Shown here piece by piece: positions 1-8,253 of a DNA stretch of 8,253 nt. Within the stretch, counting starts at the first letter, position 1; the number at the start of each line of letters is the position of its first letter. Source of the DNA: an uncultured Clostridia bacterium (lineage in GTDB: Bacteria > Bacillota > Clostridia > Christensenellales > UBA1242); the NCBI GenBank assembly GCA_947089305.1, contig CAMUJQ010000046.1, positions 1 to 8,253 of the forward strand. The letters run 5' to 3'. The translations under genes were made by a program, and so were the position numbers. The notes under the pieces were generated by a model. The model saw nothing but the letters and a program-made list of their open reading frames with translations. It made no database searches and was not told where the DNA came from.

Positions 1-3000
1 TAGGTGTATCAGAAGTTTTATAACTGCGCGACTTAACTTGTTCTCTTTGAGCTTCATTTGTGCCAGCCATTTGTGCACTAAAATTATTTTCACTTGTATC
101 AATTAAGTGATTAGGATTTTTTATTACTCCATACGTAGAAAAATCTTTATCTGCTTGTACTATACTTTGATACCCGCCTAAAATTAAGCCACCATTGAAT
201 TCAACCCAGCGATTTAAATCTAAAAATCCATCAGTGTATGTTTCTGCTACAAATATACTTAAATAACGATTACTTTGTGAATATGTATTTTCTTTAACTT
301 TCATTCTAGGATTTATTATTGAAACATCATTAAAAGTTGATGCTCGAGCATAAGTTATTAATGCTGATGAAGAACTACCTTGTATGTATAAATTAAAGAT
401 ACTATATCCATTAAAGTTGATTTGTCCTTCATCATATTTATCTGTTACATACCTTGAATTTACTCCGCCAGCGTCTAGGTTAGCTGTTAAGTAGATTTTT
501 TGATTTCTTCTTAATGCGTTTGTAAACTGTTCCCATGTACTTACTGCCGTTGCATTATTTATTGTTGATGGTATTTCTGTTGCAAGTGAATTAAATGCAA
601 ATTTTGGAGTTCTTGTAAAGTTTTTATGGCGTTGATACATAGGCAAGCCTGCATTTATCATTTTAGATAATGGGTCACTAGCTTCTGTAATTTTTTCAAA
701 GTTGTTAATATTTAAACTTGCTAAATTAGTTGAAGTATTTGCAGTTCCAACATTATTGTTAATGTTAACATGAACCTCACTATTAGAATAAACATTATCA
801 ACTTTAGAACCAATTTCTTCAAATGCGACTGCCCCTCCACTTGTAAATATGTTTCGTTCGGCACTAGCATTAAATGGCAATCCGATGATTCCACTGTTAT
901 AAGAGTGTTGTATTGCGCCCTTATTTATTCCAACAAGACCACCAACAGTTCCATTACTAGCCCCATCAATTGAAATTAATGAAGTTGAGTAACAAGAACT
1001 TATTGTTCCATTGTTTACAGCTGAAACTAAACCAACTGTACCAATATTATAATCAAAAGCATCTTTATTTACATTATTTTCTTGTGTGTTTGTTACAAAC
1101 AAGCTATTAAGCATTAAGCCAACATATTTAATCGTTCCATTATTTGCTTCTGTAACAAATGCTGAATTTGTGCTTTCACCATTACTTGTTGCATTAACTT
1201 TGTTTTTCTCAAACACAATATTTTTAATAATAGAATTTTTGCCTAATGTGCTGAATATTGAGTTTGCAATAAAGTTAAAGTTTTTGATTGAATAACCGCG
1301 ACCATCATAATATTTAGGTGCTTGTAATTGCAACACATCTTTAGCATCAGTTCCATTAACATTAGTTATTAATTTATAATAACGAGTGTTTGCATCAACA
1401 TTACTATCTGCAATAAAACTTTCTGCATCATAAATTAATTTTGGAGTTTTATAACTGCTACCAGCTAAATCGCCAAGTGTAGCCATCCAAGAATCAATTG
1501 TATCTTTATAACCAATTCTTGCTTCTCCATTAAATAAGGTTCTTGTAAAATAACTGTTTCTTTCTCTTAACATTACACTCAATTGCTTATCATTATTTGA
1601 ACTAATGCTATTTGCAAAATCATAAATGTTAAATTTAACATTTGAAACTAAGCCTGTTTGATTTTCTCTTGGAGAAAGTTCTTTATCAACAATATCTTGC
1701 TCAATGCCATTAATAGGCGCTGGTTTAGTGCTTGCATAATATACTTGATGTTGTATTTTATTATCATTAACAATACCGCTATTAACTTCAGCACATATTC
1801 CGCCGATATTAAATGTATTTACATTTCCGTAACTAATTGTTCCGTTTTCAGCAAATTGTCTACCAAGATAAATGTTTCCTGAAAAACTACTATTTAAGAT
1901 ATTTGTTTCACTGCTTTTTGCAGCAATTCCACCAACATAAATATTTTTTATTTCTTGATCTGGAGTTACAAAGTATTGATAGAAATCTGTTTCAACAACA
2001 TTACAATATGTTAAGGTTGCGTTTTCAACAACGCCAACAATACCGCCAGCGTAACCATTTTCATTTTGAGACTCTAATTTTGCAACAACTAAATCCCCTG
2101 AAATTGTAACATTAGAAATAAAGCCACCTGTAAAATGATTTGCAATTGCAGAACTTAAACTACCAGCTGTTGAAGCATTAATGTTTGTTGGATCTCCAGC
2201 TGAAGAACCTAAAACTCTAACATTAGATATTGTGGCATTTATGGCATTATTTAATAAACTGTGAGTTGCATCATATAATGTATAATTACAGCCATAAATT
2301 GTACCTTCAAAATCGTAGTTAAACGCAAAACCATCTCCACTTACATTGTTAGTAAATATAAAGTTAGATTTTGCAAATATTTTAGGTGAAATTTGACCAA
2401 CTGTTTCAGTTTGATAAAATTTCTCATCAAATATAAACATGTTGGCGCCATTACCTATTGCTTGTCCTCCAGCCACTGTTGAACTATATCCGCCTACATT
2501 TTTAAGAAGCGGGAACGACACTGTTGTATCTGTAGTTATTAATTCAAAGTCTGAATTTAGAGCCCCATCTTCACCAGCAACAACCATAATTGAAAGTTCT
2601 TTTGTAGTTTTTGCTGTACCTAAAGGTTTATCATTAAGCTTTTCAACGTTAGGATATAAATCAATGTTATAATATACATTTGTTAAATCAGTTTTTACTC
2701 CAGTTGTTGAAACTTTATTAACAATTGGGTTAAAGTTTGTATTGTTATGAGCATTTATTGCTCCCGTGTTATAACTATTTAAAATTGTGATATTTGCTGT
2801 GTCTTCTCTATTTACTAAGCCGTTAATATTTTCGTTACCAGTTAATAAGCCTGTGTTATAACAACTTGAAATTTCAATCTCACGTTTTGCAAAACCAACT
2901 AAGCCTGAAATCTTTGTTCCAGTTGTGTATACTCCAAGCACTTTACCAATGTTATAGCTCTTGTAAATTTTAACGTTTTCCGCAGTACCAACAAGTCCGC

Positions 3001-6000
3001 CAACCACACTAGTTCCATTCACTTCTCCAGCATTAAAACTATTAACTATCTGTGAAGCTTGAGCATAGCCAACTAACCCACCAACTTCATTATTAGTTCC
3101 ATTAATTTTAGCGTTATTTTGACTATTAATTATTAAACTATTATTTGTTAAAGTAGAAGCAAATGCGCCTGCTTTATCACTAATTGAAGTAAATTCTCCA
3201 TTAACTTTAACTTTGTTGATTATAGTATTACTTAAATTAGTTGCAACAACAGAATTTGAATTTTGTGAACTTTCTATCGTTATAACTAAATTTGTTATAA
3301 TAGAATTTTCAACAGAGCCAAACAATGCTTTACTTACACGAACGTTTGAAATTTCACTATTGTTTGCAATTGACTTTCCAATAACAATGTTATTATTTAA
3401 TGTTATTGAATATTTATCAGTAAAATCTAAATCGTTTTCAAAATATAACATAGTATTTTCAGCCACAAAATTACCATCTAATTGTTGCTTAAACACTTCA
3501 TTATAATTTGTGCTGTTTACTTTACGTGCTCTTAATTTTGGATAATTAATTTGAGTTGAGTTAAACTTATCGTTATTCTTATCCCCCATTTTAAGAATTG
3601 GCATGTAAATATATTCATTATCTTCAAGTTTTTCGCTTCCAGCCTCAAAAACATCACGAGTAAAACCATCAATAAATGTATTTTGAATTACATTTTGACT
3701 TGTTATTTTTTCTTCTAAAAATTCTGATAAAGATTTTGCTTGAACATTAGGATGTTCTCCGCTTTTATTTTCAAAAGAATTTTCTTGGGTTTTTACTTTA
3801 AATTCATCATTAATTTTAAATGTGTTTTCTGTTTTATCAAGTGTATATTGATGATTTATTTCACTTGCATAATAGCAGTTTGTTATATTAGAATATTTTT
3901 CTTCCTCTGAATCATTTTCTTTAAACTTATAATTAAGCACAAAGTTACTTACTTTATCCGCACTATTAGCTTTATAACCTATATTGCATAATGTATAACA
4001 ATTAGTAATTTTTGATTCATTATTATTAGCATTAACAGCAAAGCTTGCAATTGCTTCAATTGTTTCAGTTGATTCTCCATATGGAAGAATTTCTCCTGCA
4101 CTATAGCAATTTGTGATTTGTGCATTTGTAGAATGTACAAAGCCACCAACATTTAAACCTGTTAAAGAACTTAAAGCATAGCAATTAGTTAGAGTTACAT
4201 TATTATTACTATTTTCATTACCTATTAAAGTATTTAATTCTCCTGCGAACCCACCTAATTTTGCTGTTTTACTTGCTTGGGCATCTACATCTGCAAAACA
4301 GTAATTAAAGTTTGCATTTGTTGCAAAACCAATAAAACCACCTAATGTTGAATTGCTATCAACTAAAAGTTTATTACCATTTACACTTGTTTTATTTGCA
4401 TAGCAATTTGAAAAACTTGTTAAACTTTCACTTGCCTGACCTATAAAACCGCCTGCAATAAAGTTTGCTCCAGTAGATAGTCCAATATCCGACGTAAAAC
4501 TGCTTTCAATAATTGAACCTTTGATAAGACCTGCAAATCCGCCCATAATTGATTTGTTATTATTAGTTCCACCAATTGATTTAGCGTCAATAGTTATATT
4601 ATTAACATTAGAATTTGTAATGCTTGAACCAGTTAATGTTCCAAACATGCCACCAAAGGCTTCTCCCTCAGTTACAATTGAGAGATTCTCAGTATTATTA
4701 TCAATGCTTGTTACTTCACAATTTTTAATTATACAATTTGCTGCAACGCCAACCATTGTACCAAATGAACTTTTTTCGTCTGCAATATTAACGCTACTAG
4801 CATTAATATTTGTTCCCAACTTAATTGTAACATTATCGAACATCGAATTAATTGCATTATTAGCAATAATTCCACCAGATATAGAAGCTCCATTTGAAAT
4901 TACAAATTCTAAATTGAATATACTTGCGCCATTTAAGGTAGCAAACAATTTTGTGCTTCTTCCGCTTAATTGAATTATCGGTTTAATTTCTTGTCCCGTA
5001 CCCGTTATGATACCAGTAAATACCATTTGAGATGATTCGGCCAATATTGATGAGACATTAATGTTATAAGGCGTGTTATCTTGTTTTGGTTGAACAACAA
5101 AAGTTGCATCTGGATACCTAGCTAAATCTGCAAAATCTGCTTCTGTTTTAATATATCTTATAGTATCGCTTAAACCATAGAATGGGAATGGCATTCTATA
5201 AGTAGAATAAACATTCCATCTTAATGTTTTTATAAAGTTTGTAAAAGTGCTTGCTCTTTGTTCTGCTTGAACACTAAATGCATTAGCTTCATTTGCATTT
5301 TTAACTTTTACAAAGCCTTCATTATTGTTTTTACCTGTTCCCATATAAATAGGATTATTTTTTCCACTAGCATCAATCTCAATATTACGATTTGCCACTA
5401 GTTTAGTTGTATTATTATTTGTGTTTGTATAATTAATATTAAATAAAGTTGTTAAATGCGTATCTTCGCCAGCTTCTCCTTTACCAAATTCATCGCCGCT
5501 AACAGCAAAACCTGCAAGAGTACCATATCTATTTTCACCAGTTAAGCTAACAGTATTATCTTCAGTTGGCATCATAACTACAACAGTATTAAGCACAATA
5601 TATTTTACTTTTCTTGTCGCTTGAGCTGTAAGTTCTGAATAATTGTATCCTTTGCCCGTGTTATTAATGTTAGTGTTATTAATACTTGGCTCTAAATAAA
5701 TATTGTCATTTATTTTTTGCGCATAGCCAATAAGCCCACTATAGAAATAAGTGTGAGTGTTACTTAAACTATAGAAATAACTAATTCTACCGCCAACAGC
5801 TTTACCAGCAGCAAAGCCAACATAACAATAATCAACTGGTGCTATTGTAAATTCTGGTTTAACATCAACTTTTACAAAACTGTCAATTATTTCTCCTGAG
5901 AAGTTAATTGCAGTAATACCACCAACATAAATGTTAATTTTATTATATGTGTTATTAAAATCTGTTAATGTAAATAAATTTTGTACACTATTTGGAGCAT

Positions 6001-8253
6001 AAGCATAACTTGTATCCTTACTTAAATAAATTTCATCTAAGATTGTTTGATTTTGATGAACAAGTCTTGCATATTTAATTAACCCACTATTAACAGCACA
6101 AATACCACCAGCAGTTAAAATTCCTCCTAGTTTTTGATTTGTTGTAAGGCCATCTTCACTAAATACTTCAAATTCTGCGTCATGTAAATAAGTGTTTCTG
6201 TCTATTAAACCTACAACCCCACCAACGTTAGTTGCTGCTAAGCGTAAATCATTTCCATAAGCCTTTAATCTTGAAAGTTGTGCTAAAGCAATATTAGCTT
6301 TTTCTCCAACTTCAATGCTTTGAGTTAAAGATGAATTATTGCTTACTTTTGTGCTAGTAACGCCAACTATTCCAGCCGCGATACTTAAACCTTGATAGCT
6401 ATAATTAGTGTCTTTTAATTCTTCTATAGTAATATCTTTACGATACACACTAGAATTTCCAAATCTGAAACCAGCATAAATTGCTTCTGCATTTTGTATT
6501 GTGTTAACTTCTCCTGATGGATTTGCAGCAGGCAATGTATAGTCTGTTGCTGCAACACTAATGCTAGAAGAAACATTAGAAACTTTATATTTTTCAGCAT
6601 TACCAATTACCAAGCCAACTGCTCCACCTGCAATATATCTTCCAAGAACATGATTAGTTACTGAAACACTTGTATCTGGCATTAAGTTAACATTGTAAAT
6701 ATAACTTTCATCTAAAATACCTGTTATTGCACCAACAATATCTGCATTTGCTACAACTTGGCTAACATAAATATCTAAATTTTTAATGCTAGCACCATTG
6801 CTCATTGCCGCAAACATACCAATCGCGCGTGAACTTGAAATTGTTTCTAAAGAAGCAAATTCATTTTCGTTTCCAACATTATCAATTGTTTTTGCTGTAA
6901 TAGATAAGTTTCTGATGCTTAATCCATTACCTTCTAATATGCCTTCAAATTGCAATGTTGATGTACGAATTGTTTCCCCTGCTGTATCGTCTCCAGCTCC
7001 AAAAGTAATATCAGAAATTAAACGATATATGTTCTTTTTAGGTTCAATATTGTTAAGAGCTTTTTTACTTTGATATTCAGCTTCAGCATTTAAAATTCTA
7101 TCATTAAATTGTTTTGCATCTTTAATTAAAATATAATTATCAACTCCATCAATAGCTCTTGGCATATAACCAGTTAAAGCTTGTAAAACCTCTCTATCTT
7201 GAGCTAATAAATTAGAATCGGTAAGTACCCCATTTGGGTATTGTTCTTTAAACTTTTCATTAAGTTCATCAAGTTTAATATAATTGCTTGTAATTGCTAT
7301 TGAATTTGCACTAGTAAGAATTGGACCATAGTTTTCGTCTATTTTCCAAACACCATTTTGAGTTGATATTTCATTGCCATTGTTGTCTAACTCAACAGCA
7401 GAAAAAGCAAAAGAAGTGTAAGTATCTTGCATTGTTGCCCACTCAGCATCTGGAATGCGAGTTAATAAATCTGTATTATTAACTCTGTCTTCTTCTGTAA
7501 CACTATCAAAATTTGCCGTTGCTGTTGGTTTGTAATAAAAGCTTGAATTAATTGTTCCTTTATAACTTGTTTCAAAAGGATTAATTCCAACAAAAGGTGC
7601 ATTATTTGTTGTTGCTTCACTTGAAGAGAATGCATAACAATTTTCAACTGTGCCATTTTCTGTGTTATAAACAAAAGCTGCGCTTCTAGCATTTGTGCTT
7701 ACAGAAATATTAGAATAACAATCTGATATTTCACCTTCGTTTCGATATACAAAGCCACCAACATTACCATTTGAAACTAAACCAGTTCCAAGTCTTATAA
7801 GTAAGTCGCTTTCTTCTTTTTTCAATAATTGTTCGCTACTAAATTTACCTTCAACATCACTTAAAGTAATTTTTCCATAGTTATAAGCAACTAAGCCACC
7901 AGTTTGTGAGTTCTCAACAACACTAGTGTTATTTGTAATGGTTCCTCCCGCAAAATAACTACTACTAATAACTCCATAGTTAAATGCAGCAAGCCCACCC
8001 ATTGTTCCATAACCAGTTAAATTAATTCCGTTTTGTATCAAACCAGTTTCTGTTTCTCTTCCGTTTTGATCTCTACCATAGCCAATAATTCTAGAATAAT
8101 TTGTATTTCCTTCCTTATTAATTGTAGTAGAATTATTTTCGCCACCTAAAAGACCATAACCTAAATATTCGTAATCACTGTTGATACTTCTGCCTACACG
8201 ACTATTTACAATGCTACCATTGTTAACAGCAACCATTGTTCCAACAACAGCTT
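1..8253 (-). CDS. Giant GLUG-repeat surface protein, internal fragment (both ends outside window)
   Basis: Frame with codons at 2-4 through 8249-8251, read on the minus strand, is open for 2750 codons with no TAA, TAG or TGA; I walked it codon by codon. The translation is rich in Asn, Ser, Thr, Ile, Gly and Tyr and full of GLUG-type units (GGLVG...SYNSG, GGFIG...NCY). It falls into seven beta-helix-like modules, each ending in an aromatic/Pro signature (FPLLK, NYPKL, TPKL, TPKF). GLUG motifs are known from large extracellular bacterial proteins, including adhesins and the non-catalytic part of some streptococcal IgA proteases. A role in adhesion or as a surface fibre is inference. No signal peptide, membrane segment, LPXTG motif or catalytic motif is seen in this part; start and stop lie beyond the window. 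Six Trp codons are TGG. About 18 Cys occur, mostly at one repeat position. No frameshift or internal stop suggests decay. Confidence 0.95.
2..598 (-). other. Module 7: start of a further beta-helix module, cut by the left edge
   Basis: Local residues 2552-2750. STWEQFTNALRRNQKIYLTA is a clear 'W.eF..al......i.L..' lead-in, as found at the start of many bacterial beta-helix repeats. It is followed by ANLDAGG, the opener INFNGYSIFNLYI (383-421) and STFNDVSIINPRMKV. One glycine-rich unit, EFNGGLILGGYQSIV, lies near 163-199. The remaining sequence to the left edge (STYGVIKNPNHL, AQREQVKSRSYKTSDT) shows no stop, so the module and probably more of the protein continue beyond position 1. Confidence 0.7.
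599..1435 (-). other. Module 6: short beta-helix module with one canonical GLUG unit
   Basis: Local residues 2273-2551. The lead-in TRYYKLITNVNG and opener YYDGRGYSIKNFNF (1271-1312) are followed by SIIKNIVFEKNKV. Two adjacent units come next: VGLVSAVNNGTISSCYSTS (high end near 1036) and GGLVGINKGAIQHSYNSGIIG (881-943). They are 31 residues apart. The closer includes PLSKMINAGLPMYQRHK and TRTPKFAFNSLATE, parallel to TPKLIYDAE in module 5. At about 279 residues it is the shortest complete module. Confidence 0.75.
881..1042 (-). repeat. Two GLUG repeats (module 6)
   Basis: GTVGLVSAVNNGTISSCYSTS (high end 1042, split here only at its start) is followed after SIDGASNG by GTVGGLVGINKG and HSYNSGIIG (881-943). 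The second unit matches the GLUG consensus almost perfectly. Confidence 0.85.
1436..2500 (-). other. Module 5: beta-helix module
   Basis: Local residues 1918-2272. The lead-in includes KIFAKSNFIFTNNVSG and the opener DFEGTIYGCNYTLYD (2270-2314), followed by the strand ATISNVRVLG. Three glycine-pair units have high-coordinate ends at 2047 (GGIVGVVENATLTYC), 1933 (GGIAAKSSETNILNSSFSG) and 1804 (GGICAEVNSGIVNDN), spaced 38 and 43 residues apart. The module closes with a stretch holding YFTRTLFNGEARIGYKD, DSWMATLGDLAG and SSYKTPKLIYD. The Trp followed by a TPKL end fits the same closer scheme as the other modules. The GICA variant with Cys in the unit's first strand also occurs in module 2 (GGICAVNSG). 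Confidence 0.75.
2501..3520 (-). other. Module 4: canonical GLUG module
   Basis: Local residues 1578-1917. It opens with NYNEVFKQQLDGN, MLYFENDLDFTDKYSITL and strands of the form ISNVRV and IITNLVITI, a degenerate version of the 'dlDl......i.nl.i' lead-in. Four consecutive GLUG units follow (2753-3082, separate entry). The closer is the most complete in the window: VYYN (2666-2677), GTAKTTKELS (2591-2620) and SFPLLKNVGG (ending near 2495). The order 'YY, GT.KT..EL, F.L' is the established end pattern of GLUG domains in other bacteria, which anchors the family assignment of the whole protein. Confidence 0.85.
2753..3082 (-). repeat. Four tandem GLUG repeats (module 4)
   Basis: In protein order the units are GGLVGYAQASQIVNSFNAG (3014-3082), GGLVGTAENVKIYKSYNIG (2933-3001), SGLVGFAKREIEISSCYNTG (2837-2908) and NGLVNREDTANITILNSYNTG (2753-2824). 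Their first glycine-pair positions are 27, 31 and 28 residues apart. The consensus (G/S/N)GLVG-x-I-x-N/S-S/C-Y/F-N-x-G is the established GLUG motif. The units are similar as protein but clearly diverged as DNA. Confidence 0.9.
3521..3871 (-). other. Charged non-repeat linker at the end of module 3
   Basis: After the last NCY motif the protein becomes rich in Lys, Glu and Asp (LDKTENTFKINDEF, NKSGEHPNVQAKSL, EFLEEKITSQN) and loses the glycine-pair pattern. It then gives TFIDGFTRDVFEAGSEKL and the closers YIYMPILK and INYPKLRARK. No known catalytic motif is visible. It probably links two beta-helix segments or forms a small cap domain. Confidence 0.55.
4094..4654 (-). repeat. Tandem GG(F/M)-G repeat array (module 3)
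   Basis: Six units in protein order start with GGMFGTLTGSSI (high end 4654), GGFAGLIKGSIIESSF (4543), GGFIGQASESL with SNCYANK (4453), GGFIGFATNANFNYCF (4342), GGFAGELN with TNCYALS (4255) and GGFVHSTNAQITNCYSAG (4147). The spacings are 37, 30, 37, 29 and 36 residues. Two degenerate units appear to continue the series: ASFAVN near 4048 with TNCYTLC, and SNFVLN near 3949 with TNCYYAS. These are GLUG-like units in which Phe replaces the usual Leu. Confidence 0.85.
5171..7315 (-). other. Module 2: longest beta-helix module (about 715 residues)
   Basis: Local residues 313-1027. It begins with a charged linker (for example KLDELNEKFKEQY), then an alpha/beta-looking stretch NYILIKDAKQFNDRIL and the opener FEGILEGNGLSIRNL (6905-6949), a textbook start for GLUG proteins. 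Glycine-pair units follow with high-coordinate ends near 6628 (GGAVGLVIGN), 6376 (AGIVGV), 6223 (GGVVGLIDRN), 6109 (GGICAVNSG) and 5923 (GGITAINFSG). The part from about 5700 to 5171 has few glycine pairs (TLAGFAVSGDEF, PIYMGTGKNNN) and ends with RWNVYSTYRMPFPFYGL, an aromatic/Pro closer. The module is about twice the length of modules 4 to 6 and may be two modules whose inner boundary has decayed. Confidence 0.7.
5738..5780 (-). repeat. Short direct repeat encoding YFYS twice
   Basis: The 13-base word actatagaaataa occurs at 5738-5750 and again at 5768-5780, exactly 30 bases (10 codons) apart and in frame. The protein reads YFYSLSNTHTYFYSG. It may be a small local duplication or two aromatic-rich strands of equal register. 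Confidence 0.6.
7316..8251 (-). other. Module 1: GLUG-like beta-helix segment, N-terminally truncated
   Basis: Local residues 1-312. The window starts inside this module, so its opener is missing. Three successive glycine-pair units are clear: GGLAAFNYGVISSSYFAGG (7943-7999), GGLVAYNYGKITLSDVEG (7847-7900) and GGFVYRNEGEISDCY (7715-7759). A further NCYAFSSSE strand follows near 7640. The module then runs through a closer: SSFYYKPT, DAEWATMQDTY and VWKIDENYGPIL (ending 7316). That order (YY strand, W-containing stretch, YP-like end) matches the usual end of GLUG regions, where a 'YY...W.I....YP.L' pattern follows the repeats. Here Pro and Leu are kept as 'GPIL'. The boundary is set at that motif and is approximate to about ten residues. 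Confidence 0.75.
7715..7999 (-). repeat. Three GLUG-like repeats (module 1)
   Basis: The units begin at high coordinates 7999 (GGLAAFNYGVISSSYF), 7900 (GGLVAYNYGKITLSD) and 7759 (GGFVYRNEGEISDCYS). The first two are 33 residues apart and share the 'NYG-x-I' core. The third is 47 residues on, separated by a charged insert containing SEQLLKKEESDLL. Confidence 0.8.

Larger units (their letters stand above)
3521..5170 (-). other. Module 3: beta-helix module with regular GGF repeat array and Cys ladder
   Basis: Local residues 1028-1577. It starts with IKTEADFADLARYPDATFVV, which resembles the 'I.t..eL..la' lead-in of GLUG regions. The opener MVFTGIITGTGQEI (4985-5026) and strand ASIFNLEFVISNGASI follow. 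A long array of glycine-pair units (4094-4654, listed separately) then carries most of the NCY motifs. After the last NCY (3872-3880) comes a charged, non-repetitive stretch (3521-3871) ending in YIYMPILK and then INYPKLRARK, two aromatic/Pro closers in a row. The doubled closer could mark a remnant of a lost small module; that is inference. Confidence 0.75.

Noticed and set aside
1086..1295. Plus-strand open frame with a stretch resembling a membrane segment.
   Set aside because: It is a shadow of module 6 on the opposite strand; no independent gene context is seen.
3213..3506. Plus-strand open frame of 97 codons.
   Set aside because: It is antisense to the lead-in of module 4, which has clear protein-level structure on the minus strand.
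2753..4654. CRISPR-like or other regularly spaced DNA repeats.
   Set aside because: The periodicity is in the protein: units are spaced by whole codons, vary in length and are not identical in DNA.
4521..4973. Plus-strand open frame of 150 codons, hydrophobic and membrane-like in translation.
   Set aside because: It lies antisense to the GGF repeat array. Its Leu/Ile/Pro-rich translation follows from reading Asn/Gly/Ser repeat codons backwards. The minus-strand frame is continuous through it.
7462..7692. Minus-strand open frame of 76 codons, Gln/Leu-rich.
   Set aside because: It is a different frame of the same strand as the giant gene, inside module 1; the main frame carries the recognisable motifs. 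The same holds for 6424-6606 in module 2.
1..8253. IgA protease (M26-type) identity, because GLUG motifs occur in that family.
   Set aside because: I see no HExxH zinc-binding motif or other protease signature in these 2750 residues. A catalytic domain outside the window cannot be excluded.

Overview
The whole window lies inside one protein-coding gene on the minus strand. Read from the right edge to the left, the frame whose codons occupy positions 2 to 8251 has no stop: 2750 codons. Neither the start codon nor the stop codon is in the window, so the protein is longer than 2750 residues. I see no intergenic DNA, RNA gene, promoter, terminator, mobile element or CRISPR array. The other open frames on both strands are shadows of this gene.

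The protein looks like a giant extracellular repeat protein built on the GLUG motif (GGLVG, then a short polar stretch, then NSYNTG or NCY). It is probably a surface adhesin or similar fibrous protein made of right-handed beta-helix segments. The family assignment is strong from the motifs. The cell-surface location and adhesive role are inferred from the family, because the signal peptide and any wall anchor would lie outside the window. Residue numbers below are local, counted from the right edge (residue 1 = 8249-8251).

From the N-terminal side the layout is seven modules: module 1 (7316-8251, N-terminally cut), module 2 (5171-7315), module 3 (3521-5170), module 4 (2501-3520), module 5 (1436-2500), module 6 (599-1435) and module 7 (2-598, cut by the left edge). 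A typical module opens with a strand-rich stretch containing an 'F-x-G-x-x-x-G-x-G' type motif. It continues with several glycine-pair repeat units and closes with a short aromatic/proline signature such as FPLLK, NYPKL or TPKL. Module 3 has the longest regular repeat array. Module 4 has the most canonical GLUG units and a textbook closer (VYYN, GTAKTTKELS, FPLLK).

The organism is most likely a low-GC bacterium of the Firmicutes/Bacilli or Mollicutes-like gut type. The reasons are the A+T-rich sequence (about a third G+C in the rows I counted), A/T-ending codons and GLUG repeats. All six tryptophans I found are TGG and there is no in-frame TGA, so the standard bacterial code fits better than the Mycoplasma code. 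The species cannot be named from this window.
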